Positions 1 through 6,015 of a DNA stretch of 10,750 nt are shown here, one piece after another. The stretch comes from Acidimicrobiaceae bacterium (GTDB lineage Bacteria > Actinomycetota > Acidimicrobiia > Acidimicrobiales > Ilumatobacteraceae). The position numbers were made by a program, and so were the translations under genes. The stretch lies in contig PMCN01000119.1 in NCBI GenBank assembly GCA_003154135.1, positions 1,190-11,939 of the forward strand. Reading direction: 5' to 3'. The notes beneath the pieces were generated by a model. That model saw only the letters and a program-made list of their open reading frames with translations, was not told where the DNA came from and made no database searches. Position 1 is the first letter of the stretch. Every line of letters begins with the position of its first letter.

Positions 1-1
1 C

Positions 2-172
2 GCACTGGTGAGCCACCCATGGATGTCGACGGCGAGTGCGTCGACCCGTCCCGGCGCTCACGCCGCGCGGCGCCGCGCGTTGGTGGTGCAGGTCACGACG
101 CGGTCGGCCGGTGCCACGGTGACTCGCTTCGACGACGATCCGGCCGTGGTGGTGTGCTCACCCGCCGCGTGA
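2..172 (+). CDS. 3' end of an unidentified protein (partial)
   Basis: An open frame runs from the window edge to a TGA at 170-172 (codons start at base 2), giving about 56 residues. It ends in an Arg-rich stretch followed by a Val/Thr-rich, probably beta-strand segment and the tail VVVCSPAA. Third codon positions are mostly G or C, as in the real genes here, which favours this frame over frame 1 (also open, to 195). The stop lies 27 nt before the next gene on the same strand. I do not recognise the family. The start and most of the protein lie outside the window. It could be a chance open frame, since high GC makes those common. Confidence 0.45.
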   Translation, partial: ALVSHPWMSTASASTRPGAHAARRRALVVQVTTRSAGATVTRFDDDPAVVVCSPAA

Positions 173-187
173 CCCGCTGCGGGGCAA

Positions 188-193
188 TACCCT
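188..193 (+). promoter_or_regulatory. Candidate -10 hexamer TACCCT for the flavoprotein gene
   Basis: TACCCT fits the TANNNT consensus of actinobacterial housekeeping -10 elements. It ends 6 nt before the GTG at 200, so transcription would begin at or next to the start codon and give a leaderless mRNA. No Shine-Dalgarno lies at normal spacing (the nearest G-run, 181-184, is 15 nt away). I see no convincing -35. This is inference from motif and spacing only. Confidence 0.4.
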
Positions 194-199
194 GACCGT

Positions 200-1456
200 G
201 TGCGCGCGGCCTCCGACTTCCACGCCGTCGTCGTCGGCGGAGGTCCCGGGGGGCTGATGGCGGCGGAAGTGCTGGCCTCGGCGGGCATGCACGTCACCGT
301 CGTCGAGCACATGCCGTCGGTGGGTCGCAAGTTGTTGCTCGCCGGCCGCAGCGGGCTCAACCTCACGCACGGCGAACCGATCGACCGGGTGCTCACCCGT
401 TACACCAGCGACCGGCCGGAGTTGCTCCACGCGGCGGTACGTGCCTTCGGACCCGACGAGGTGAGGGCCTGGAGCAACGGCCTCGGCGAGCCCACCTTCG
501 TGGGCACCAGCGGCCGCGTGTTCCCGCGCTCGTTGCGCGCGACGCCCTTGCTGCGCGCGTGGTTGGCGCGACTCGCCGGCGTCGGCGTGGTAGCGCAGAC
601 GCGCACCCGCTGGCTCGGCTGGGCCAGTGGGCCGGACGGTCGGGCCGACCCGCGCACCGTGGTGGTGCAACGCGCCGACGGTCGCCGCGACGAGCTGCCG
701 GCCGACGTGGTGGTGCTCGCGTTGGGCGGCGCCAGTTGGCCCCGTGTGGGGTCCGACGGCGGTTGGGTCGAAGTGCTGCGCGCGGCGGGGGTGGCCGTGC
801 GCGACCTGCTGCCGTCGAACTGCGGGTTCGTCGTGCCGTGGTCGCCGCCGTTCGCCGAGCGGCACGTGGGCACACCGTTGAAGAACGTCGAGTTGCGCCT
901 CGGTCCGCACGGCCCGTCGGCGCGCGGCGATGTGATGATCACGGCGCAAGGGCTGGAGGGCGGGCCGGTCTACACCCTGTCGTCGGCCGTGCGTGACGCC
1001 ATCGCCCGCGACGGCAGCGCGGTCGTGCACGTCGACCTCCATCCCGACCTCGCGGTCACGGAGCTTGCCGTCCGGCTGAGGCGCCGGCGACCGAAGGACT
1101 CGCTGTCGAGCACCCTCAAGCGCACGCTTGGCCTGTCGCCCGCGGCCGTTGCGTGGTGCCGCGAAGTGCTGCCCGGCCCGCTGCCCACCGACCCCGACGA
1201 GCTCGCCGCGCTGTTGAAGGCGGTACCGGTGCGGGTTCGCTCGACGACGGCCATCGCACGCGCCATCAGCAGCGCGGGCGGCGTCGCCCTCGACGAGGTC
1301 GACGACTCGTTCATGCTCGTGCGGATGCCGGGAACGTTTGTCGCCGGCGAGATGCTCGACTGGGACGCGCCCACCGGGGGCTACCTGCTGCAGGCCACGT
1401 TCTCCACGGCGGTGGCCGCAGCCCGCGGTGCGTTGCGCTGGATCGAGCGTCAGTAG
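200..1456 (+). CDS. NAD(P)/FAD-dependent flavoprotein, HI0933/BaiN-like (TIGR03862-type)
   Basis: A predicted cytosolic FAD-binding oxidoreductase of 418 residues. An N-terminal Rossmann dinucleotide site GGGPGG (residues 13-18) ends its strand-helix-strand in an acidic residue (E36). The family signature GRKLLLAGRSGLNLTH (42-57) follows. A second nucleotide-contacting segment ALGGASWPRVGSDGGW is at 174-189. Near the C-terminus are SSAGGVALDEV (357-367) and GEMLDWDAPTGGYLLQAT (383-400), typical of the HI0933-like fold. BaiN in this broad family was proposed to reduce bile-acid intermediates, but most members, including the TIGR03862 (PP_4765-like) group, have no known substrate, so none is assigned. 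The GTG at 200 is chosen because it begins just before the Rossmann strand and follows a -10-like hexamer. A GTG at 198 is out of frame. The 3' end overlaps the convergent FKBP gene by 7 nt. Confidence 0.9.
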   Translation: MRAASDFHAVVVGGGPGGLMAAEVLASAGMHVTVVEHMPSVGRKLLLAGRSGLNLTHGEPIDRVLTRYTSDRPELLHAAVRAFGPDEVRAWSNGLGEPTFVGTSGRVFPRSLRATPLLRAWLARLAGVGVVAQTRTRWLGWASGPDGRADPRTVVVQRADGRRDELPADVVVLALGGASWPRVGSDGGWVEVLRAAGVAVRDLLPSNCGFVVPWSPPFAERHVGTPLKNVELRLGPHGPSARGDVMITAQGLEGGPVYTLSSAVRDAIARDGSAVVHVDLHPDLAVTELAVRLRRRRPKDSLSSTLKRTLGLSPAAVAWCREVLPGPLPTDPDELAALLKAVPVRVRSTTAIARAISSAGGVALDEVDDSFMLVRMPGTFVAGEMLDWDAPTGGYLLQATFSTAVAAARGALRWIERQ

Positions 1457-2313
1457 ACGTCGACGAGATCGAGCACGAGCACGATGTCGACGCCTGCCGG
1501 CAGGCTGAGGCTCGCGTTGCCCTGCCCGTTGAACATGTCGGCGGCCGGGAGGTGCGCCTGCCGCCTGCCGCCGATGCGCATGCCGCGCACGGTCTCGTCG
1601 ATGCCTGGGTAGGTGCCGCCGGTGGCGCCGTAGACGAACACGGCCGGCACGTTGCCCCATGAGGTGAGGAGCTGGTCGCCGGTGTCGGCCCGGTACAGCG
1701 TGAACTGCACCGCGACGTGCTCGCCTTCGCCGGGCGCGCTGCCTTCGCCGGTGACGAGGTCGGACACCTTGGCCTTGGTGACGTGGCCCGAGGGCTTCAC
1801 CGTGACCTGTGGCTGGTCGGCAGCGGAGCTGGCCGGCAGCACGGCGAGCACGTCGATGACGAAGGTGAGTGCGTCACCGGGCTGGATGACACCCGTGGCC
1901 GGAGGTGAGTCGCCGTACGCGAGGTCGGCGGGCACGTCGAGCTGCCGCCGGCCGCCCTGCTGCACCCCCACCAGTCCCTGGTCCCACCCGGGGATCACCT
2001 TGCCGACGCCGAGCGTGAGCTGGATGGGCTCGCCCTGGTCGTAGCTGTTGTCGAACTCGGTGCCGTCGGCCTGGCGCACGCCCACGTAGTGCACGACGAG
2101 GAGGTCGCCGTCGATCGCCGGCGGGCCGTCGCCCTTCACCAGGTCGTCCACCCGCAGCGAGGTGGGCGCCACGGCGGGTACGGAGACGACGGGCTTCCTC
2201 AGTGGTGTGGTGCTCGACGGCGGCACCACGGTGACGGTGCTCGACCCGGAGCCGCCGCCACACGCGGCGAGCGTGAGCAGGAGGGAGGCCGACAGGGCCA
2301 CGGTGCGACGCAT
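1450..2313 (-). CDS. Tandem-domain FKBP-type peptidyl-prolyl isomerase, lipoprotein
   Basis: A 287-residue predicted lipoprotein. A basic N-terminus (MRR) and hydrophobic stretch lead to lipobox LAAC with Cys18, then a Gly/Ser/Thr/Pro-rich linker, so it should be anchored outside the cytoplasmic membrane. Residues about 52-158 form an FKBP domain that catalyses cis-trans isomerisation of X-Pro bonds in secreted proteins. Pocket residues are present: Y76, F87-D88, V106-I107, W110, Y133 and F151. Residues about 178-287 form a second FKBP-like domain in which most of these are lost (F204 for Tyr; no FD, Trp or AYG), so it is probably non-catalytic. The ATG at 2313 is chosen because it yields the signal peptide; the open frame extends upstream to 2475 only as overlap with ubiB. 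The gene lies 10 nt after the ubiB stop and may also have its own promoter. Confidence 0.9.
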   Translation of the reverse strand: MRRTVALSASLLLTLAACGGGSGSSTVTVVPPSSTTPLRKPVVSVPAVAPTSLRVDDLVKGDGPPAIDGDLLVVHYVGVRQADGTEFDNSYDQGEPIQLTLGVGKVIPGWDQGLVGVQQGGRRQLDVPADLAYGDSPPATGVIQPGDALTFVIDVLAVLPASSAADQPQVTVKPSGHVTKAKVSDLVTGEGSAPGEGEHVAVQFTLYRADTGDQLLTSWGNVPAVFVYGATGGTYPGIDETVRGMRIGGRRQAHLPAADMFNGQGNASLSLPAGVDIVLVLDLVDVY

Positions 2314-2320
2314 CCGGGCG

Positions 2321-2326
2321 ACGCTA
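2321..2326 (-). promoter_or_regulatory. Candidate -10 hexamer TAGCGT for the FKBP gene, built on the ubiB stop codon
   Basis: On the minus strand TAGCGT (TANNNT) ends 7 nt before the FKBP ATG, the spacing expected for a leaderless transcript. Its TAG is the stop codon of ubiB. No Shine-Dalgarno precedes the ATG. No good -35 was seen. Motif-based inference. Confidence 0.35.
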
Positions 2327-3829
2327 CAGGGCCGGGTGCTCGCGCACCGCTGCGCGCAGCCACGGTTGCTCGTCGCTCGCCATCGGCGTGCTCGGGCGCC
2401 CCTGCACGAACGGCCAGAGCTCCTCGGCGATGCGCCGGTAGTTGCCCGTGGCGCGCAGCTCGCCGAGCAACGCATACAGCCCGAGGTTGATGCGCTGGAT
2501 GAACACGAACGCCTTCGGCACGGTGGCGTACTGCGCGATGGGGCTGGTGCGGTCGAACGTGTGACGCACGATGCCGCTCGCGTACTCGCGGCTCCACGTG
2601 ACCTCGCGGTCGTCGCGCACGCTCTCGTAGAACTGGCTGAAGTACTCGCCCACCTCGTCGTCGGGTGCCGGGCAGCCGGGCTGCAGCATGCCGGCGTGTT
2701 CGAGGATGCGGCGAAAGCGCGTGGGGTCGTGGTCGTACGCGGCGGCCTTCACCATGCCGATGAAGGTGGTCATCTCGTCGTCGGTGAAGTGCTTGACGAG
2801 CCCGAAGTCGAGGAACGTCACGCGACCGTTGCCGTGGAACAGGTAGTTGCCGGGATGCGGGTCGCCGTTGAACGCGTGCATGCCGTAGAGGCTGCGGAAC
2901 ACGAAGCGGAACAGGCACTCGCCGGCGAGGTCGCGCTCGTGCTGCGACCACAGCAGCATCTCCTGCCACGTGTGCCCGTCGACCAGCTCGCTGGTGATGA
3001 CATGCGCGCTGCTGAGCTGGGCCAGCACGTCGGGCACGTGGATCGTCGGGTGCCCGCGGAAGAAGTCGGCGAAGCGTTGCTGGTTGGCAGCCTCGAGCCG
3101 GTAGTCGAGCTCTTCGGTGAGCCGCTCCTTCACCTCGGCCACCATGTCGTCGGGGTCGAGCCCGCCGAAGCCCTGCTTGAGCATCGCACCGAGCAGATCG
3201 GCGTTGCGCAGATCGGTCGCGACGGCCTCGGCAACGCCGGGGTACTGCACCTTCACCGCCACCGCCCGCTCCTGCCCGGTGTGCGGATCGATCGCCACGG
3301 CCCGGTGCACCTGGCCGATGCTGGCCGCGGCGATGGGCTCCGGGTCCCACTCCACGAACAGCTGCTCGGGCCGCGCTCCGAAGTCGTCGGCGATGACCTG
3401 CGCGGCGAGCTCGCCGCTCATCGGCGGCGCGCTCGACTGCAGCTGGGCCAGCGCCTGGCGCAGTGGAGCGGGCAGCGCGTCGTCGAGGTAGCTGGCCATC
3501 TGGCCGAGCTTCATGAGCGCGCCCTTCATGTTGCCGAGCCGTTCCGCAACGGCCTCCGCCGTGCGCAGCTCGAGGGCGTGGTCGAGCTCGATGCGGCGTT
3601 CTGCCGTGGCGAACAGCTTGCGCGCCGCGTTGCCCGCGTAGCCCACGCCGACGGTGGCGCCGAGCTTCACGACGTCGGCGTTGCGCTGCACGAGCGTGGT
3701 GCGCAGGCGCCTCCCGCCGCGGCGCCGAGACGAAGTGGCCCGCACGGCAACGGCACCGGCAACGGCAACGGCAGCTGCACCAACACCGGCAAGGACAGCG
3801 CCAGCGAGCAGCCAGCGGCGACGGCTCAT
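2324..3829 (-). CDS. UbiB/ABC1 (ADCK-like) atypical kinase, membrane-anchored
   Basis: A 501-residue member of the ABC1/UbiB/ADCK protein-kinase-like family. A basic start (MSRRR) and one hydrophobic Ala/Val/Gly segment (residues 7-29) suggest an N-terminal membrane anchor. Family hallmarks occur in order: KxGQ (K107-Q110), the Ala-rich nucleotide loop AAASIGQVH (167-175), VAVKVQYPG with K193, the ExD motif ELDY (240-243), catalytic NGDPHPGN (D323, N328) and metal-binding LDFG (D341). All key residues look intact. Family members support quinone or isoprenoid-lipid metabolism; UbiB/Coq8 acts in ubiquinone synthesis. Actinobacteria generally use menaquinone, so the target here is unknown and I assign no symbol. 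ATG 3829 is chosen because it overlaps the upstream hydrolase stop as ATGA, implying translational coupling. The longer open frame upstream is antisense-like shadow of the hydrolase gene. Confidence 0.92.
   Translation of the reverse strand: MSRRRWLLAGAVLAGVGAAAVAVAGAVAVRATSSRRRGGRRLRTTLVQRNADVVKLGATVGVGYAGNAARKLFATAERRIELDHALELRTAEAVAERLGNMKGALMKLGQMASYLDDALPAPLRQALAQLQSSAPPMSGELAAQVIADDFGARPEQLFVEWDPEPIAAASIGQVHRAVAIDPHTGQERAVAVKVQYPGVAEAVATDLRNADLLGAMLKQGFGGLDPDDMVAEVKERLTEELDYRLEAANQQRFADFFRGHPTIHVPDVLAQLSSAHVITSELVDGHTWQEMLLWSQHERDLAGECLFRFVFRSLYGMHAFNGDPHPGNYLFHGNGRVTFLDFGLVKHFTDDEMTTFIGMVKAAAYDHDPTRFRRILEHAGMLQPGCPAPDDEVGEYFSQFYESVRDDREVTWSREYASGIVRHTFDRTSPIAQYATVPKAFVFIQRINLGLYALLGELRATGNYRRIAEELWPFVQGRPSTPMASDEQPWLRAAVREHPAL
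3746..3781. repeat. Imperfect hexanucleotide tandem repeat (GGCAAC-like) inside ubiB
   Basis: Six consecutive hexamers related to GGCAAC: GGCAAC, GGCACC, GGCAAC, GGCAAC, GGCAGC, TGCACC. The period is a multiple of 3, so unit gain or loss stays in frame. On the coding strand it specifies the alternating Ala/Val/Gly part of the predicted N-terminal membrane segment (about residues 17-28 of the UbiB protein). Confidence 0.7.
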
Positions 3830-4707
3830 GTGCGGTCGCTGGAGCGCTCGACGACAGAGCTGACGGCGCGCAGCAGCGTCGGGACGAAGCGCTCGGGGTG
3901 CGATGCAACGCTGTCGTGATCGCCGTCGACGCGGTAGGCCTCGGCGCGGTGGATGCCTTCGAACAGTCGCACCTGGCGGCGCACCGGCACGACGCGGTCG
4001 CGCATGGTGATGACCACCGACGTGGGCACGTCGATCTCGTCGATCCACTCGCGGGAGTTGAACTTGCCGATGGCGCGACCGGCCTCGAGCACCATGCGCC
4101 AATCGTGCAGCGAGGCCTCCTGGATGGCCCACGGCTCCCACTGGTCGGTCTTGCGCTGCAGGTACACCTGCTCGGTGAGCCACTGGCGGGCCTGCACGGG
4201 CGTGAGGCGGGCCAGCGCGGCCATGCCGGACAGGCCCATGAACCCGAGCTTCTCCTCACGCGACGTGAGGAAGTACGGGGCCGTCGCACACAGCACGAGG
4301 CTCTGCACCCGAGCGGCGTGGCGCCGCCAGATGAGCTGTGCGACCGGACCGCCCATGCTGTAGCCGACGGGGATGACGCGGTCGATGCCCAGCACGTCGC
4401 ACACCGCCATCGCATCGTCGGCGCAATCCTCGAGGCGGAACCCCTTCTTCGACCGGATGCCGCGGCCGTGACCGCGATGATCCAGCGCCACGACGCGGTA
4501 GTGCTCGGCGAGCGGGTAGTAGCACGTGTACCAGTTGAGGTCGGACGTCGCGGTCCAGCCGTGCAGCAACAGCAACGTGGGCGCACCGGGCGGCCCGTCG
4601 AGCGTGCGCACGAAGGTGGTGCCGCGCCCGGGCAGTTCCATCGGTGCACCGGGCGGCAGAGCGGGCGCCGGCTGGTCGCCCACGCCCTTGCCGTCGCGGA
4701 TGGCCAC
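3826..4707 (-). CDS. Alpha/beta-fold hydrolase
   Basis: A 293-residue cytosolic alpha/beta hydrolase with no signal peptide. The oxyanion-hole motif HGW is at 49-51 and the nucleophile elbow GYSMGG at 115-120 (S117). An Asp in RDRVVP (D237) and a His in GDHDSV (H264) complete the Ser-Asp-His triad. LDHRGHGRG (75-83) is the typical strand-loop after the oxyanion hole. A helical cap is expected around 140-220. The substrate cannot be read from sequence; the fold covers esterases, lactonases, C-C hydrolases and others. The start is GTG at 4707, overlapping the greA TAG by 1 nt (TAGTG), with a Shine-Dalgarno-like GGTGGAG 8 nt upstream. A later ATG at 4641 would remove a Pro/Gly-rich N-terminus but lacks a ribosome site. 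The stop overlaps the ubiB start (ATGA), so it is tightly coupled to its neighbours. Confidence 0.9.
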   Translation of the reverse strand: MAIRDGKGVGDQPAPALPPGAPMELPGRGTTFVRTLDGPPGAPTLLLLHGWTATSDLNWYTCYYPLAEHYRVVALDHRGHGRGIRSKKGFRLEDCADDAMAVCDVLGIDRVIPVGYSMGGPVAQLIWRRHAARVQSLVLCATAPYFLTSREEKLGFMGLSGMAALARLTPVQARQWLTEQVYLQRKTDQWEPWAIQEASLHDWRMVLEAGRAIGKFNSREWIDEIDVPTSVVITMRDRVVPVRRQVRLFEGIHRAEAYRVDGDHDSVASHPERFVPTLLRAVSSVVERSSDRT

Positions 4708-5180
4708 TAGGCGTGCTCCACCTTCAGCACCTGCACGCGCAGCACCCCGTTGGGTGCCTGGTACTCGACCCAGTGACCCTCGGTGGCGCCCAGCAACGCG
4801 GCGCCGAGTGGAGAGTTGGGGCTCATCGTGTCGAGGTCGCCGGTGCGCTCCTCCGGATGGCCCACCAGGTAGCGCTCGGCCATGTCGGGCGTGTCGCCCT
4901 CGTACACGATGGTGACGATGGTGCCGGCGGCGACCGAGCCGTCGTCGGCGGTCTCGATGATCTCCGCGTTCTCGATGAGGTGCTCGAGCTGACGCACGCG
5001 ACCCTCCATGTGGCCCTGCTCGTCCTTCGCCGCGTGGTAGTCGCCGTTCTCGGAGAGGTCGCCCAGCAGCCGGGCGGCCTCGATCTTCCTGGCCACCTCG
5101 ATGCGGCCGCGAGTGGTGAGGTCGTAGTGCTCGGCCTGCAGCCGTTCGACGGCGGCGCGGGAGAGTTTGGTGCTCGCCAT
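4707..5180 (-). CDS. greA: Transcription elongation factor GreA
   Basis: GreA rescues backtracked RNA polymerase by entering the secondary channel and stimulating cleavage of the 3' end of the transcript. The 157-residue length matches the family. The N-terminal coiled coil (about 1-75) carries the tip segment GDLSENGDYHAAKDEQG (40-56), with the two acidic tip residues D41 and E44 that hold the catalytic metal. The C-terminal FKBP-like globular domain (about 80-157) includes MSPNSPLGAALLG, the counterpart of the conserved SPxxxGLxG segment. The ATG at 5180 has no good Shine-Dalgarno (only pyrimidine-rich CCTCCCT) but follows a -10-like TAGGAT. It starts 13 nt after the AraC-type gene stop and shares 1 nt with the hydrolase start. 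Confidence 0.96.
   Translation of the reverse strand: MASTKLSRAAVERLQAEHYDLTTRGRIEVARKIEAARLLGDLSENGDYHAAKDEQGHMEGRVRQLEHLIENAEIIETADDGSVAAGTIVTIVYEGDTPDMAERYLVGHPEERTGDLDTMSPNSPLGAALLGATEGHWVEYQAPNGVLRVQVLKVEHA
4716..4722 (-). promoter_or_regulatory. Ribosome binding site GGTGGAG supporting the hydrolase GTG start
   Basis: On the minus strand GGTGGAG lies within the last codons of greA and ends 8 nt before the GTG at 4707. This supports that start over the internal ATG at 4641. Confidence 0.5.
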
Positions 5181-5190
5181 AGGGAGGTCG

Positions 5191-5196
5191 ATCCTA
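5191..5196 (-). promoter_or_regulatory. Candidate -10 hexamer TAGGAT for greA, built on the AraC-gene stop codon
   Basis: Minus-strand TAGGAT (TANNNT) ends 10 nt before the greA ATG, which would leave a leader of only a few bases. Its TAG is the stop codon (5196-5194) of the upstream PAS-AraC gene. No Shine-Dalgarno is present before greA. No convincing -35 was found. Inference from motif and spacing. Confidence 0.35.
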
Positions 5197-5970
5197 CCGG
5201 CCCTGCCGCCGGGCCCGGTATGCGCCAGGAGCCATGCCGACGGCCCGGCGGAACTGACGGGTGAACGAGCTCTGGTCGTAGAACCCGCACGCGCCGGCGA
5301 TGGCGGCGATCGGGAGGTCGGTGTCGTCGAGACGGCGCATCGCCTCGTCGAGACGGGTGCGCATGAGGAGCTGTTTGGGCGACATGCCCACGGCCCGACG
5401 CAGCGCGCGCTCGAGTTGCGGCGTGCTGAGCCCGGCCGCAGCGGCCAGGTCGGCCACGCGCAGCGGTTCGGCGTAGCCGCGGCGGGCCAGGTCGATCGCC
5501 GCCTGCAGGTTGGCGTGGTGGCGGTCGACGGCCAGCCCCGTGCGCAGGTCGTAGCTCACGGCGACGATGCCCAGCACGGCAACGGCCGATGCCGGTGTCG
5601 CGTCGGCGCGGTCGTCGAGGCGGGTCTTGGTGGTGACGTACCAGCCGCGAGTGCCGTCGGGGCGCAGGATGAGCTCGAGCTCGTTGCGCATCGGCTCGCC
5701 GCTGGCGAGCACCGCCGCGTCCTGCGCGTCGTAGGTGTCGGCGAGGTCGGCCGGGAACAGGTCGTGTGCGGTGTGCCCGAGCACGGCGCCGGCCGCCCGT
5801 CCGGCCCGCTCGGCGAACGCCTGGTTCACGGCGAGGTAGGTCCCGCCGGGCTCCTTCACCGAGAACATCACGTGGGGCACGCCCGCGAACACGTCGTTGA
5901 GGGCGGCGACCACGGCGTGCACGGGATCATTGTGACGCGTGCCCGGCGTCGCCTGGTACGAATGCGACAC
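5194..5970 (-). CDS. PAS domain-containing AraC-family transcriptional regulator
   Basis: A 258-residue DNA-binding regulator. Residues about 28-142 form a PAS fold of the PAS_4 type (FSVKEPGGTYLAVNQAFAER at 36-55, then HTAHDLFPADLADTYDAQD at 66-84), likely a small-ligand sensor. Residues about 152-255 form the AraC DNA-binding unit with two helix-turn-helix motifs: ADLAAAAGLSTPQLERAL (173-190) and IAAIAGACGFYDQSSFTRQF (221-240), the second being the family's best-conserved part. The start used is GTG at 5970; GTG at 5922 (residue 17) is possible, and neither has a strong ribosome site. The gene is divergent from putA with 45 nt between starts, so proline-responsive control of putA is a reasonable inference. 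An AraC-type protein, PruR, activates putAP in Pseudomonas aeruginosa. The ligand here is not shown by sequence. It may be co-transcribed with greA, 13 nt downstream. Confidence 0.9.
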   Translation of the reverse strand: MSHSYQATPGTRHNDPVHAVVAALNDVFAGVPHVMFSVKEPGGTYLAVNQAFAERAGRAAGAVLGHTAHDLFPADLADTYDAQDAAVLASGEPMRNELELILRPDGTRGWYVTTKTRLDDRADATPASAVAVLGIVAVSYDLRTGLAVDRHHANLQAAIDLARRGYAEPLRVADLAAAAGLSTPQLERALRRAVGMSPKQLLMRTRLDEAMRRLDDTDLPIAAIAGACGFYDQSSFTRQFRRAVGMAPGAYRARRQGR

Positions 5971-6015
5971 CCCACGGTCCGCGTCGGTGCAAGACGGCGG
6001 GAGTTGAGTGGAGGT
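5971..6015. promoter_or_regulatory. Divergent intergenic region between the PAS-AraC gene and putA
   Basis: This 45-nt gap must carry 5' signals for putA and/or the regulator, or they extend into the 5' ends of either gene. GGAGG at 6010-6014 is the only Shine-Dalgarno-like element; it sits just 1 nt before the putA GTG at 6016, closer than usual. I found no convincing -35/-10 pair on either strand and no clear inverted repeat that would mark an AraC operator. Confidence 0.4.

Noticed and set aside
173..183. Small hairpin CCCG-CTG-CGGG after the first stop codon, as a terminator
   Set aside because: A 4-bp stem with a 3-nt loop and no T-run is too weak to call an intrinsic terminator.
158..1660. 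Minus-strand open frame of 500 codons antisense to the flavoprotein
   Set aside because: Arg/His/Gly-rich shadow translation without motifs. The plus-strand Rossmann and HI0933-type motifs explain this stretch.
2162..3919. Plus-strand open frame of 585 codons antisense to ubiB and the FKBP gene
   Set aside because: It has the same antisense bias (many Val-Glu-His-Leu-Ala runs) and no domain signature. The minus-strand UbiB and FKBP motifs are intact.
4644..5264. Plus-strand frame of 206 codons antisense to greA
   Set aside because: It lies opposite an intact full-length GreA and shows no motifs or ribosome site.
5167..6015. Upstream extension of the putA reading frame
   Set aside because: The frame stays open across the minus-strand AraC-type gene, but its translation there has no PutA homology and is the antisense of a clear PAS-AraC protein. 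A short extension to ATG 5962 remains possible.
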